This document shows, one piece after another, positions 8,040 through 14,813 of a stretch of 38,477 nucleotides of DNA; the stretch's first letter is position 1, and each line of letters begins with the position of its first letter. A program made the position numbers and the translations under genes. The stretch is taken from assembly GCA_946637545.1 (NCBI GenBank), contig CAMPBI010000003.1, positions 1 through 38,477 on the forward strand, in the 5' to 3' direction. The notes below the pieces were generated by a model that did no database searches, was not told where the DNA came from, and was given only the letters and a program-made list of their open reading frames with translations. Source of the DNA: an uncultured Clostridia bacterium (GTDB lineage: Bacteria; Bacillota; Clostridia; Oscillospirales; Acutalibacteraceae).

Positions 8040-9320
8040 ATGAAAGTAAAAGAGTTAATCACAGCGATTGAAAACGGTCAGTTTGATGAAAACCTCAAGG
8101 CTGTTTATGTAACAGACGGCTTTGTGGCAGAGCAAAAGCCCCGCTATACCCAGACTCTCACCGAGTTTGGCGAGCTTTTTGGCTTTGACAGAGAGGTAAG
8201 CATTATGTCCGCGCCCGGCAGAACAGAGGTGTGCGGTAATCACACCGACCATAATAACGGCAAGGTGCTTGCAGCGTCAATCAATCTTGACGCAATCGCT
8301 GTTGTCAGCGCAAATGACGATAATATTATCCGCGTAAAGTCAAAGGGTCACAAGATGAATGTTGTTGACCTTGCCGACCTTGAGCCGAAGGAGAGCAGAT
8401 ACGGCGATTCAACCACTCTTGTTCAGGGCGTCGCAGCAGGCGTAAAGAACCTTGGCTTTGACGTGAAGGGCTTTGATGCTTATACTACAAGCGACGTTAT
8501 GGGCGGCTCGGGACTGTCATCATCAGCAGCGTTTGAGGTGCTGCTCGGCTCGGTTATTTCGTATATGTTTAACGACGGAAAAATCAGCGCCGTTGATATT
8601 GCAAAGGTTGCGCAGTACAGCGAAAATGTATTCTTCGGCAAGCCCTGCGGTCTGCTTGACCAGATGGCAGCGTCTGTCGGCACTTTTGTTACAATCGATT
8701 TTGAGTCAACTGAAAATCCTGTTATTAAGAAGGTTGATTTTGATTTTTCAAAGTCGGGTCATTCACTCTGCATTGTTGACACAGGCGGAAATCACTCCGA
8801 CCTTACAGATGATTACGCTGCTGTTCGCGGCGAGATGGAGTCTGTTGCAAAGGCGATGGGCAAAAATGTTCTTCGCGAGATTCCGTACGAGGATTTCTTT
8901 GCGGCTATTCCGGAGCTTACGGGTAAGGTGAACGACAGAGCGCTCCTTCGTGCAATTCATTTTTACAACGAAAACAAACGAGTTGACAGAGCCGTTGAGT
9001 GCCTTGAAAGCGGCGACTTTGACGGCTTCAAAGAGATTATTCTTGAATCCGGTAAATCGTCGTTTGAGCTCAATCAGAATGTTTACACGCCGAAAAATCC
9101 GACAGAGCAGAAGCTTTCGCTCGCGCTTGCAATCAGCGAGGAAATCCTCAAGGGCAGAGGCGCGTGGAGAGTTCACGGCGGCGGCTTTGCCGGCACAATT
9201 CAGGCGTTTGTTCCGAATGACCTGCTTGATACATACAAAACAACAATAGAAAGCGTATTCGGCAAAGATAAGTGCTATGTTCTTATCATTCGTCCTGTTG
9301 GGGGAACACAGGTAATATAA
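8040..9320 (+). CDS. galK: Galactokinase-like GHMP kinase
   Basis: The 426-residue protein has the galactokinase signature region APGRTEVCGNHTDHNNG (about residues 58-74), the GHMP ATP-binding loop GGSGLSSSA (155-163) and a C-terminal HGGGFAGTIQAFV motif. The family phosphorylates galactose at C1. The usual signature reads GEHTDYN, whose Glu contacts the sugar; here the Glu is Asn and the Tyr is His. I recall a GNHTDH form being common in Clostridia enzymes annotated as galactokinase, so activity is plausible but the substrate is less certain. AGGAG precedes the ATG. No galT, galE or sugar transporter is nearby. It closes the operon that starts with tyrA. Confidence 0.85.
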   Translation: MKVKELITAIENGQFDENLKAVYVTDGFVAEQKPRYTQTLTEFGELFGFDREVSIMSAPGRTEVCGNHTDHNNGKVLAASINLDAIAVVSANDDNIIRVKSKGHKMNVVDLADLEPKESRYGDSTTLVQGVAAGVKNLGFDVKGFDAYTTSDVMGGSGLSSSAAFEVLLGSVISYMFNDGKISAVDIAKVAQYSENVFFGKPCGLLDQMAASVGTFVTIDFESTENPVIKKVDFDFSKSGHSLCIVDTGGNHSDLTDDYAAVRGEMESVAKAMGKNVLREIPYEDFFAAIPELTGKVNDRALLRAIHFYNENKRVDRAVECLESGDFDGFKEIILESGKSSFELNQNVYTPKNPTEQKLSLALAISEEILKGRGAWRVHGGGFAGTIQAFVPNDLLDTYKTTIESVFGKDKCYVLIIRPVGGTQVI

Positions 9321-9347
9321 TAGAATGAGCTGAAGGCGAGTAACTGA

Positions 9348-9377
9348 TTTGCTCCCCTTGTAAAAAAGGGGAGCAAA
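9348..9377. repeat. Perfect 12-bp inverted repeat between galK and the lipid kinase
   Basis: TTTGCTCCCCTT (9348-9359) pairs perfectly with AAGGGGAGCAAA (9366-9377) around a 6-base loop. No T-run follows on either strand, so it is not a typical intrinsic terminator; it may stabilise or process the transcript, or be a dispersed intergenic repeat. The adjacent GCGAGTAAC (near 9337-9345) recurs in inverted orientation in the element at 31327-31464. Confidence 0.7.
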
Positions 9378-9408
9378 CAGGTTGTTTATATGAAAAGAGA
9401 AGTGTATT

Positions 9409-10365
9409 ATGAAATTTGTATTTATTGTTAATCCCATTGCGGGTAATGAGGACAAGGCGCGAATCTTTAAGAACATTAAAAGTGCTTTTCGTCACAACGA
9501 CCACGAAATGATTATTGAGGAAACCCGGATGCAGGGTGACGCGCAGCATATCGCCAAACGCTATGCTGACGAGTTCGGGGGTGACTGCGTAGTAGTTGCC
9601 TGCGGCGGCGACGGCACAGTTCACGAGGTTGCAAACGGACTTGCACATACCGACACGCCTATGCTCCTTTTGCCGCTTGGCACCGGTAATGATTTTGCCA
9701 AAAAAGTTTACGGCACCAAGGATATTGATGCTGAAAAAATTATTTCGCAGTTCGGCTTTTTCGGCGGCGACATTGAATATGATGTAAAGCCGATTGACCT
9801 TATTGACTACAATGGCGAAAAGTGCATTAATGTTATGTCGTTCGGGCTTGATACGATTGTTGAAACTATCGGCAGAAAGATGGCTGCAAAAGCGCCGTTT
9901 CTCGGGCAGAAGGCTTACACCGTTGCAATCCTTCCTGCCATTATGAAACCGCTTCACTATAACATCAGCTTCGATGTGCTTTGCGTTGACGAAAACGGAA
10001 ATGAGTACCGTATGGCAGAAAACAACAAGGACTATGTTCTTTTCGCAATCTGCAACGCAAGCTATTACGGTGGAGGCTTTTGCCCTGCGCCGGATTCGGT
10101 TCTTGATGACGGGCTGCTTGATTTTGCACTGGTAAACGGTATGGCGCTGCATAAGGCTCTGCCGATTATTCCAAAGTATTCTGACGGCAAGGCGAATGAA
10201 AAAACCTGCCCCGGTCTGATTACTAACGGCAGACTCAAAAACGGCAGAATCTGGATGGAGGACGGTTCAAACCTCCTCGGAAACTGCGACGGAGAAAACT
10301 TTACATATTCCGACCTCACCTTTAAGGTTGAGGAAAAGGCGCTGAAGCTTTGCTTCATTAAATGA
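9409..10365 (+). CDS. Diacylglycerol kinase-family lipid kinase (YegS/DgkB/BmrU type)
   Basis: The 318-residue soluble protein carries the DAGK catalytic motifs VNPIAGNEDKA (residues 7-17), ACGGDGTVHEVANGL (64-78) and LLPLGTGNDFAKK (87-99), plus a C-terminal YYGGGFCPAPDSVLDDGLLD that matches the second half of the family. These proteins phosphorylate diacylglycerol or related lipids at the inner membrane face; in Firmicutes DgkB recycles diacylglycerol released by lipoteichoic acid synthesis. The exact substrate cannot be told here. It follows the 9348-9377 hairpin, and the RBS is weak (AGAGA before the ATG). I found no convincing promoter of its own. A strong terminator follows 1 base after the stop. 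Confidence 0.88.
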   Translation: MKFVFIVNPIAGNEDKARIFKNIKSAFRHNDHEMIIEETRMQGDAQHIAKRYADEFGGDCVVVACGGDGTVHEVANGLAHTDTPMLLLPLGTGNDFAKKVYGTKDIDAEKIISQFGFFGGDIEYDVKPIDLIDYNGEKCINVMSFGLDTIVETIGRKMAAKAPFLGQKAYTVAILPAIMKPLHYNISFDVLCVDENGNEYRMAENNKDYVLFAICNASYYGGGFCPAPDSVLDDGLLDFALVNGMALHKALPIIPKYSDGKANEKTCPGLITNGRLKNGRIWMEDGSNLLGNCDGENFTYSDLTFKVEEKALKLCFIK

Positions 10366-10366
10366 C

Positions 10367-10403
10367 AAAAAAGGCTGATTCACTAACGTGAATCAGCCTT
10401 TTT
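10367..10403. terminator. Bidirectional terminator between the lipid kinase and a 44-residue minus-strand gene
   Basis: GGCTGATTCAC (10373-10383) and GTGAATCAGCC (10388-10398) form a perfect 11-bp stem with a TAAC loop, flanked by A6 on the left and T5 on the right. It can therefore stop transcription from both converging genes. Confidence 0.93.
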
Positions 10404-10409
10404 GATAAT

Positions 10410-10544
10410 CTATCGCAAAATAGCAAAGCCCAAATCAATTGCTCCGCCAAGCACTCGGGAGGTTCTGTGCATACCGAGCGTTTCAGTAAGCCACAAAATT
10501 ATAAGTGCTATCAGAATTGCTATAATCATTGCCTCTCTGCTCAT
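10410..10544 (-). CDS. 44-residue single-pass membrane protein, function unknown
   Basis: On the minus strand an ATG (complement of 10542-10544) is preceded seven bases upstream by GGAGG and the frame ends with TAG at 10412-10410. The product starts MSREAMIIAILIALIILWLT, a single hydrophobic helix at about residues 5-19, followed by a short basic/amphipathic tail ending GFAILR. It has its own promoter (10580-10608, minus) and a strong shared terminator, so it is a complete transcription unit and not a chance frame. It is divergent from oadG. I recognise no family. Confidence 0.75.
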   Translation of the reverse strand: MSREAMIIAILIALIILWLTETLGMHRTSRVLGGAIDLGFAILR

Positions 10545-10579
10545 AATTACCCTCCGTTAAAATATTTAATCTAATACTT

Positions 10580-10608
10580 ATTATAAACACATTTTGAAAA
10601 TAAATCAA
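10580..10608 (-). promoter_or_regulatory. Sigma-A promoter for the 44-residue membrane protein
   Basis: On the minus strand TTGATT (complement of 10603-10608) and TATAAT (complement of 10580-10585) are spaced by exactly 17 bases. Transcription would start about 30 bases upstream of the minus-strand ATG. Confidence 0.7.
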
Positions 10609-10656
10609 CCTCTTTTTTATGCAAATTGACAAAGTAAAAAAAATATGTGTTTTTGG

Positions 10657-10685
10657 TTGAAAAAAAGAGAATATTGATTTATAAT
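10657..10685 (+). promoter_or_regulatory. Sigma-A promoter of oadG-oadB
   Basis: TTGAAA at 10657-10662 and TATAAT at 10680-10685 are separated by 17 bases. The predicted start near 10692 lies about 25 bases before oadG. The promoter is divergent from the one at 10580-10608, with roughly 50 bases between the two -35 boxes. Confidence 0.72.
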
Positions 10686-10717
10686 ACTTATAATATTTAA
10701 AATGGGGGAATTTGGGT

Positions 10718-11176
10718 ATGAACCTTTTGAACCTTTATTCGCTTACAACCTCTATTGTGCCGGACAGGTCGGTAGCATTTACCGCAACGCTGATTATCGC
10801 AGGACTTTCAGTCGTGCTCGGCGTGCTTGCACTGCTGATTGCAGTTGTAAAGATTTACGGCATAATTGTCACAAAGACTCAAGGAGTAAATATGAGAAAG
10901 CATAAGAAAAAGACTAATACAGCCCCTCCCGAGCTCAATTTTGTGAACACACCGCCTCCGGCGCCTGCAAAGCCTGCAGCGCCCGCAGTGTCACAGGGCA
11001 TCAGCGGTGAGGTTGTTGCTGCCATCAGCGCAGCAGTATATATGATGGAGGGCGAGGGTGCAACCGTTACCTCTATCGCACCTGCAGCGGCAGCTCGTCA
11101 GCAGGCGCCAAATCCGATTACAAGGCGCAACCCCTGGGCGTTTGCGGCTATTACGGAGAACACAAGACCCTTTTAG
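10718..11176 (+). CDS. oadG: Na+-translocating decarboxylase gamma subunit (OadG family)
   Basis: The 152-residue protein has one N-terminal membrane helix (about residues 20-51), a basic stop-transfer stretch (MRKHKKKT), and a Pro/Ala-rich linker. Its C-terminal domain begins ISGEVVAAISAAVYMMEGEG and ends RRNPWAFAAITENTRPF; that Trp-Ala...Glu-Asn-Thr-Arg-Pro-Phe ending is typical of gamma/delta subunits of methylmalonyl-CoA or oxaloacetate decarboxylases. The gamma subunit anchors the complex and contacts the carboxyltransferase. ATG 10718 was chosen because GGGGGAA at 10704-10710 is correctly spaced; the ATG at 10702 is in another frame. It sits 12 bases upstream of oadB. Confidence 0.85.
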   Translation: MNLLNLYSLTTSIVPDRSVAFTATLIIAGLSVVLGVLALLIAVVKIYGIIVTKTQGVNMRKHKKKTNTAPPELNFVNTPPPAPAKPAAPAVSQGISGEVVAAISAAVYMMEGEGATVTSIAPAAAARQQAPNPITRRNPWAFAAITENTRPF

Positions 11177-11188
11177 GAGGACAATGTG

Positions 11189-12403
11189 ATGGAAATTTTA
11201 CAAGGTGTCTGGGAGGTTATCAGGAGTATCTTCCTCAACAGCGGATACGCTTATTTCTTCACAGGCGACGGTGTAAAGAATCTTGTAATGATTCTGTTTG
11301 CCTTTCTGTTCCTCTGGCTTGGAATCAAAAAAGGCTTTGAGCCTCTTTTGATGATACCTATTGCCTTTGGTATGCTGCTTGCGAATCTGCCTTTCGCGAA
11401 TCTCGCGGTGCAGTACCACGACTTGCAGGGCTTTATTGACCTGCTTGCAGGACGGCTTACAGACAGCGCAGGTAAAACGCTTACACCGGGACTGATGGAC
11501 TTTCTGTATTTCGGCGTAAAAGCAGGAATTTACCCACCGCTTATATTCCTTGGTATCGGCTCAATGACCGACTTTACATCGCTTATCGCACGCCCGAGCT
11601 CATTTATTCTGGGCGCTGCTGCGCAGCTTGGTATATTTGTTGCTTACCTCGTTGCGATTGTTATGGGCTTTTCACCGCTTCAGGCAGGCTCAATTGCAAT
11701 CATCGGCGGTGCGGACGGTCCTACAGCGATTTTTGTAACATCAAAGCTCGCACCCGAAATGCTTGGTACAATCGCGGTGGCGGCGTATTCGTATATGGCG
11801 CTTGTACCTGTTATTCAGCCGCCGATTATGCGCGCACTTACCACCAAAAAAGAGCGTAGCGTAGTTATGGGCAATCTTCGCCCTGTTTCTAAACTTGAAA
11901 AGATTTTGTTCCCGATTGTAATTACAGTAGTCGTTTCGCTGCTTCTGCCCGATGCGGCAACGCTTGTCGGAATGCTTATGCTCGGCAACCTGCTCAAAGA
12001 GAGCGGACGCACGGAGCGTATTGCAAAAGCGGCGCAGAACGAGCTTATGAATATTATCACAATTCTGCTCGGCTTGTCTGTCGGCGCAACAACCTCTGCA
12101 CAGTCGTTCCTCAACTGGAATACAATCAAAATCGTTGCCCTCGGCTTTCTCGCCTTCGGCTTCGGTACGGCAGGCGGCGTGCTCTTCGGAAAGCTTATGT
12201 ATATCTTTTCAAAGGGCAAGGTCAATCCGCTTATCGGCTCTGCAGGCGTTTCGGCAGTACCGATGGCGGCACGCGTAAGTCAAAAGGTCGGAGCAAAAGA
12301 AAATCCGGCAAACTTTCTGCTTATGCACGCAATGGGACCGAATGTTTCGGGCGTTATCGGCTCGGCAGTTGCAGCAGGTATACTGCTCACACTTTTAGGA
12401 TAA
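11189..12403 (+). CDS. oadB: Na+-translocating decarboxylase beta subunit
   Basis: OadB/MmdB is the integral membrane subunit that decarboxylates carboxybiotin and pumps Na+ outward. The 404-residue protein is strongly hydrophobic with many membrane segments. It contains GGADGPTAIF at about residues 173-182, whose Asp is the conserved ion-site residue of the family, and LLMHAMGPNVSGVIGSAVAAG near the C-terminus. ATG 11189 lies eight bases after AGGAGG (11175-11180); GTG 11186 is a less likely alternative. Only gamma and beta are encoded here. A carboxyltransferase alpha and a biotin carrier must come from elsewhere, so whether the substrate is oxaloacetate, methylmalonyl-CoA or glutaconyl-CoA cannot be decided. 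Confidence 0.95.
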   Translation: MEILQGVWEVIRSIFLNSGYAYFFTGDGVKNLVMILFAFLFLWLGIKKGFEPLLMIPIAFGMLLANLPFANLAVQYHDLQGFIDLLAGRLTDSAGKTLTPGLMDFLYFGVKAGIYPPLIFLGIGSMTDFTSLIARPSSFILGAAAQLGIFVAYLVAIVMGFSPLQAGSIAIIGGADGPTAIFVTSKLAPEMLGTIAVAAYSYMALVPVIQPPIMRALTTKKERSVVMGNLRPVSKLEKILFPIVITVVVSLLLPDAATLVGMLMLGNLLKESGRTERIAKAAQNELMNIITILLGLSVGATTSAQSFLNWNTIKIVALGFLAFGFGTAGGVLFGKLMYIFSKGKVNPLIGSAGVSAVPMAARVSQKVGAKENPANFLLMHAMGPNVSGVIGSAVAAGILLTLLG

Positions 12404-12412
12404 AGCTTTTAA

Positions 12413-12438
12413 CGGCACGATGCCAAAACATCGTGCCG
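12413..12438 (+). terminator. Hairpin after oadB, weak terminator
   Basis: CGGCACGATG (12413-12422) and CATCGTGCCG (12429-12438) form a perfect 10-bp stem with a CCAAAA loop. It is followed by ATTATTTAAT and not a clean T-run, so termination may be partial and allow read-through into pcrA, whose start lies 22 bases later. Confidence 0.6.
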
Positions 12439-12460
12439 ATTATTTAATAAAGGAATTTTT

Positions 12461-14746
12461 ATGAACAAAGACGCGGTAAAACCGAACAAAGAACAGCAAA
12501 GAGTTATTGATACAATTGACGGCCCTGTGCTTGTTGTTGCAGGTGCAGGAACGGGCAAAACCGCCACGATTGTAAAACGTATTGAGCACATTATACGCGA
12601 CGGCTATGCTCTGCCGTGGCAGGTGCTTGCTATTACGTTTACAAACAAGGCGGCAGGCGAACTCAAGGACAGACTTATCAACACAATCGGCGACGAGGCT
12701 GCAGAAATCTGGGCGCAGACCTTTCACTCAATGTGTGCAAGAATGCTTCGCAGATACGGTGACAGGCTCGGCTATTCGCAGCACTTTACTATCTACGACA
12801 CCGACGACCAGAAGCGTGTTATGAAACGCGTTCAGAAAAGTCTTGGAATTGAGGATAAATTCCTCAATCACCGTTCAATTCTTGCGGAAATCAGTCACGC
12901 AAAGGACAGTCTGATAGGTCCTGCAGAGTACAAGGCTACCACTGTAAACGATTTCAGAAAAGCAAAAATAGCGCAATGCTACGAGGAGTATCAGAAGGAG
13001 CTGATGCGCGCTGACGCAATGGATTTTGACGATATGATTTACAACACCGTTGCTCTGCTCAAGGAAAATGAGGATGTTCTCGAGCAGTATCAGCATCAGT
13101 TTAAGTATGTTATCGTTGACGAGTACCAGGACACAAGCTACGCGCAGTATGTGCTTACATATTTACTTGCGGGCGGCTATCACAATATCTGCGTTGTCGG
13201 TGACGACGACCAGAGTATTTATCGTTTTCGCGGCGCCACTATCGAAAATATTATGCGCTTTAAAGAGCGTTACGAGGACGAAGGGCTCAAGGTAATTCAG
13301 CTCGAGCTCGCCGAAAACTATCGCTCAATGCAGAATATTCTTGACGCTGCAAACGGAGTTATCAAAAATAATTCCACACGACTTGCCGACAAGCGCCTTC
13401 GCTCCTATGCCGGCAAGGACGGCGACAAGGTTGTGCTCTACACAGCAATCAGCGAAACTGACGAGGCACAGTTTATTGTTGACGAAATCAACGAAAGTGT
13501 TAAAAACGGCAGGGCATACCGTGACCACGCCGTGCTTTACCGTATGAACGCGCAGTCGCGTAATATTGAAATGATGCTTGCAAAATCGGGCGTGTCGTAC
13601 AAAATTATCGGCGGCAACAGATTCTTTGACCGAAAGGAAATCAAGGATATTGTTTCGTACTTTGCGGTTATAAATAACACTGCCGACAATGTGCGCCTTC
13701 AGCGTATTATCAACACTCCTAAACGCGGTATAGGCGACACGATGTTCAACTATATTCTTGAGATTGCTGCAGTCAACAAAATGACTGCTTTTGAGGTGTG
13801 CGAGCACGCTGATGAGTTTGCAAAAACCTCGCGCAGCGCAGGAAAGCTCCGCGAGTTCTGCGACCTTATCAACGGCTTTATCAGATGCGCCGAGGACGGA
13901 ATGGAGCCGTCCGATTTGCTGCAGGAAATCATTGAAAAAACGCATTATTTTGAATATCTCGACGAGGATGACCCACAAAAAGCAGACAGCAGAAAAGAGA
14001 ATGTGCAGGAGCTTTCGTCAATGCTCATCAAGTATCAGGAGGATGACGACGAGTTCACGATTTCTGATTTTCTTGAGGACGTTGCTCTTGTGTCGGACAT
14101 CGATTCATACAACGAGGATGACGACTGCGTTGTGCTTATGACTCTTCACTCGGCAAAGGGACTTGAGTTTCCTGTTGTGTTCATTCCCGGTATGGAGGAG
14201 GGAATCTTCCCCGGAAATCAGAGTATGTACAGCGACGAGGAGCTTGAAGAGGAACGCCGTCTTGCGTATGTGGGTATCACACGGGCAAGGGAGAAGCTTT
14301 ACCTTATTAATGCGCGTCAGCGTATGCTTTACGGCACGACGAACAGAAACATAGCATCGCGTTTTCTGCGTGAAATTCCCGAGAGTGTAACCGAGGACAG
14401 AACTGTCAGAGAGCAGCCGAGGTCTTACTCCTTCGGCTCATCGTATTCGGGAGGCTCGGGCAGCTTCGGCACACCGAAAAAGCCGTATAAATACAGCAAA
14501 TCAACGCCCATCGGCGCGGCGAAGCAGAGCAGCTCTGCAGCGCATCAGTTCGGTCAGGCGGGCGGGGGAGCAGCGCCTTCGGGCGAATCGTATAATGCAG
14601 GCGACACCGTGCGTCATAAGTCGTTCGGAACGGGTGTGATTCTGAATGCAAAGCCAATGGGCAACGACACTCTGCTTGAGGTTGCTTTTGACAAGGCAGG
14701 CACCAAAAAGCTTATGGCAAACTTTGCCAAGCTCGAAAAACTTTAA
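12461..14746 (+). CDS. pcrA: ATP-dependent DNA helicase PcrA (UvrD/Rep superfamily 1A)
   Basis: PcrA unwinds DNA 3'-5' in repair and plasmid replication and removes RecA and stalled RNA polymerase. The 761-residue protein shows the SF1A motifs in order: NKEQQRVI (Q motif), GAGTGKT (28-34), TFTNKAAGELKDRL, VDEYQDTSYAQY, VVGDDDQSIYRFRGA, LAENYRS, TLHSAKGLEFPVVFIPGMEE and RRLAYVGITRAREKLYL. A Ser/Gly-rich linker follows. The last ~50 residues (GDTVRHKSFGTGVIL to the end) are the Tudor-like RNA polymerase-binding domain typical of Gram-positive PcrA. AAAGGA precedes the ATG. No ligA or pcrB neighbour is present. Confidence 0.96.
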   Translation: MNKDAVKPNKEQQRVIDTIDGPVLVVAGAGTGKTATIVKRIEHIIRDGYALPWQVLAITFTNKAAGELKDRLINTIGDEAAEIWAQTFHSMCARMLRRYGDRLGYSQHFTIYDTDDQKRVMKRVQKSLGIEDKFLNHRSILAEISHAKDSLIGPAEYKATTVNDFRKAKIAQCYEEYQKELMRADAMDFDDMIYNTVALLKENEDVLEQYQHQFKYVIVDEYQDTSYAQYVLTYLLAGGYHNICVVGDDDQSIYRFRGATIENIMRFKERYEDEGLKVIQLELAENYRSMQNILDAANGVIKNNSTRLADKRLRSYAGKDGDKVVLYTAISETDEAQFIVDEINESVKNGRAYRDHAVLYRMNAQSRNIEMMLAKSGVSYKIIGGNRFFDRKEIKDIVSYFAVINNTADNVRLQRIINTPKRGIGDTMFNYILEIAAVNKMTAFEVCEHADEFAKTSRSAGKLREFCDLINGFIRCAEDGMEPSDLLQEIIEKTHYFEYLDEDDPQKADSRKENVQELSSMLIKYQEDDDEFTISDFLEDVALVSDIDSYNEDDDCVVLMTLHSAKGLEFPVVFIPGMEEGIFPGNQSMYSDEELEEERRLAYVGITRAREKLYLINARQRMLYGTTNRNIASRFLREIPESVTEDRTVREQPRSYSFGSSYSGGSGSFGTPKKPYKYSKSTPIGAAKQSSSAAHQFGQAGGGAAPSGESYNAGDTVRHKSFGTGVILNAKPMGNDTLLEVAFDKAGTKKLMANFAKLEKL

Positions 14747-14755
14747 CAAAAAATC

Positions 14756-14813
14756 AACTCCTTCATAAGATGTACTAAAGCGATGCTTTAATAACTTATG
14801 AAGGAGTTTTTTT
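14756..14813 (+). terminator. Terminator-like hairpin overlapping the RBS of the next gene
   Basis: AACTCCTTCATAAG (14756-14769) and CTTATGAAGGAGTT (14795-14808) form a perfect 14-bp stem, and the loop contains a second 6-bp hairpin, TAAAGC/GCTTTA (14776-14781 with 14785-14790). Seven T (14807-14813) follow, then immediately the ATG of the next gene at 14814. The 3' arm contains that gene's AAGGAG. The structure can both terminate pcrA transcription and hide the downstream ribosome binding site in read-through RNA. Confidence 0.8.

Noticed and set aside
9390-9431. 13-codon frame (MKREVYYEICIYC) overlapping the lipid kinase start, possible leader peptide
   Set aside because: No SD before it and no attenuator structure; most likely chance.
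9286-10152. 288-residue minus-strand frame opposite the lipid kinase
   Set aside because: The plus strand carries clear DAGK motifs; the minus frame is a low-similarity antisense shadow without RBS or promoter.
10702-10905. 67-residue frame from ATG 10702
   Set aside because: It begins within the SD region of oadG, overlaps oadG in another frame and ends without family features.
13325-13978. 217-residue minus-strand frame inside pcrA
   Set aside because: Antisense to conserved helicase motifs; no start signals.
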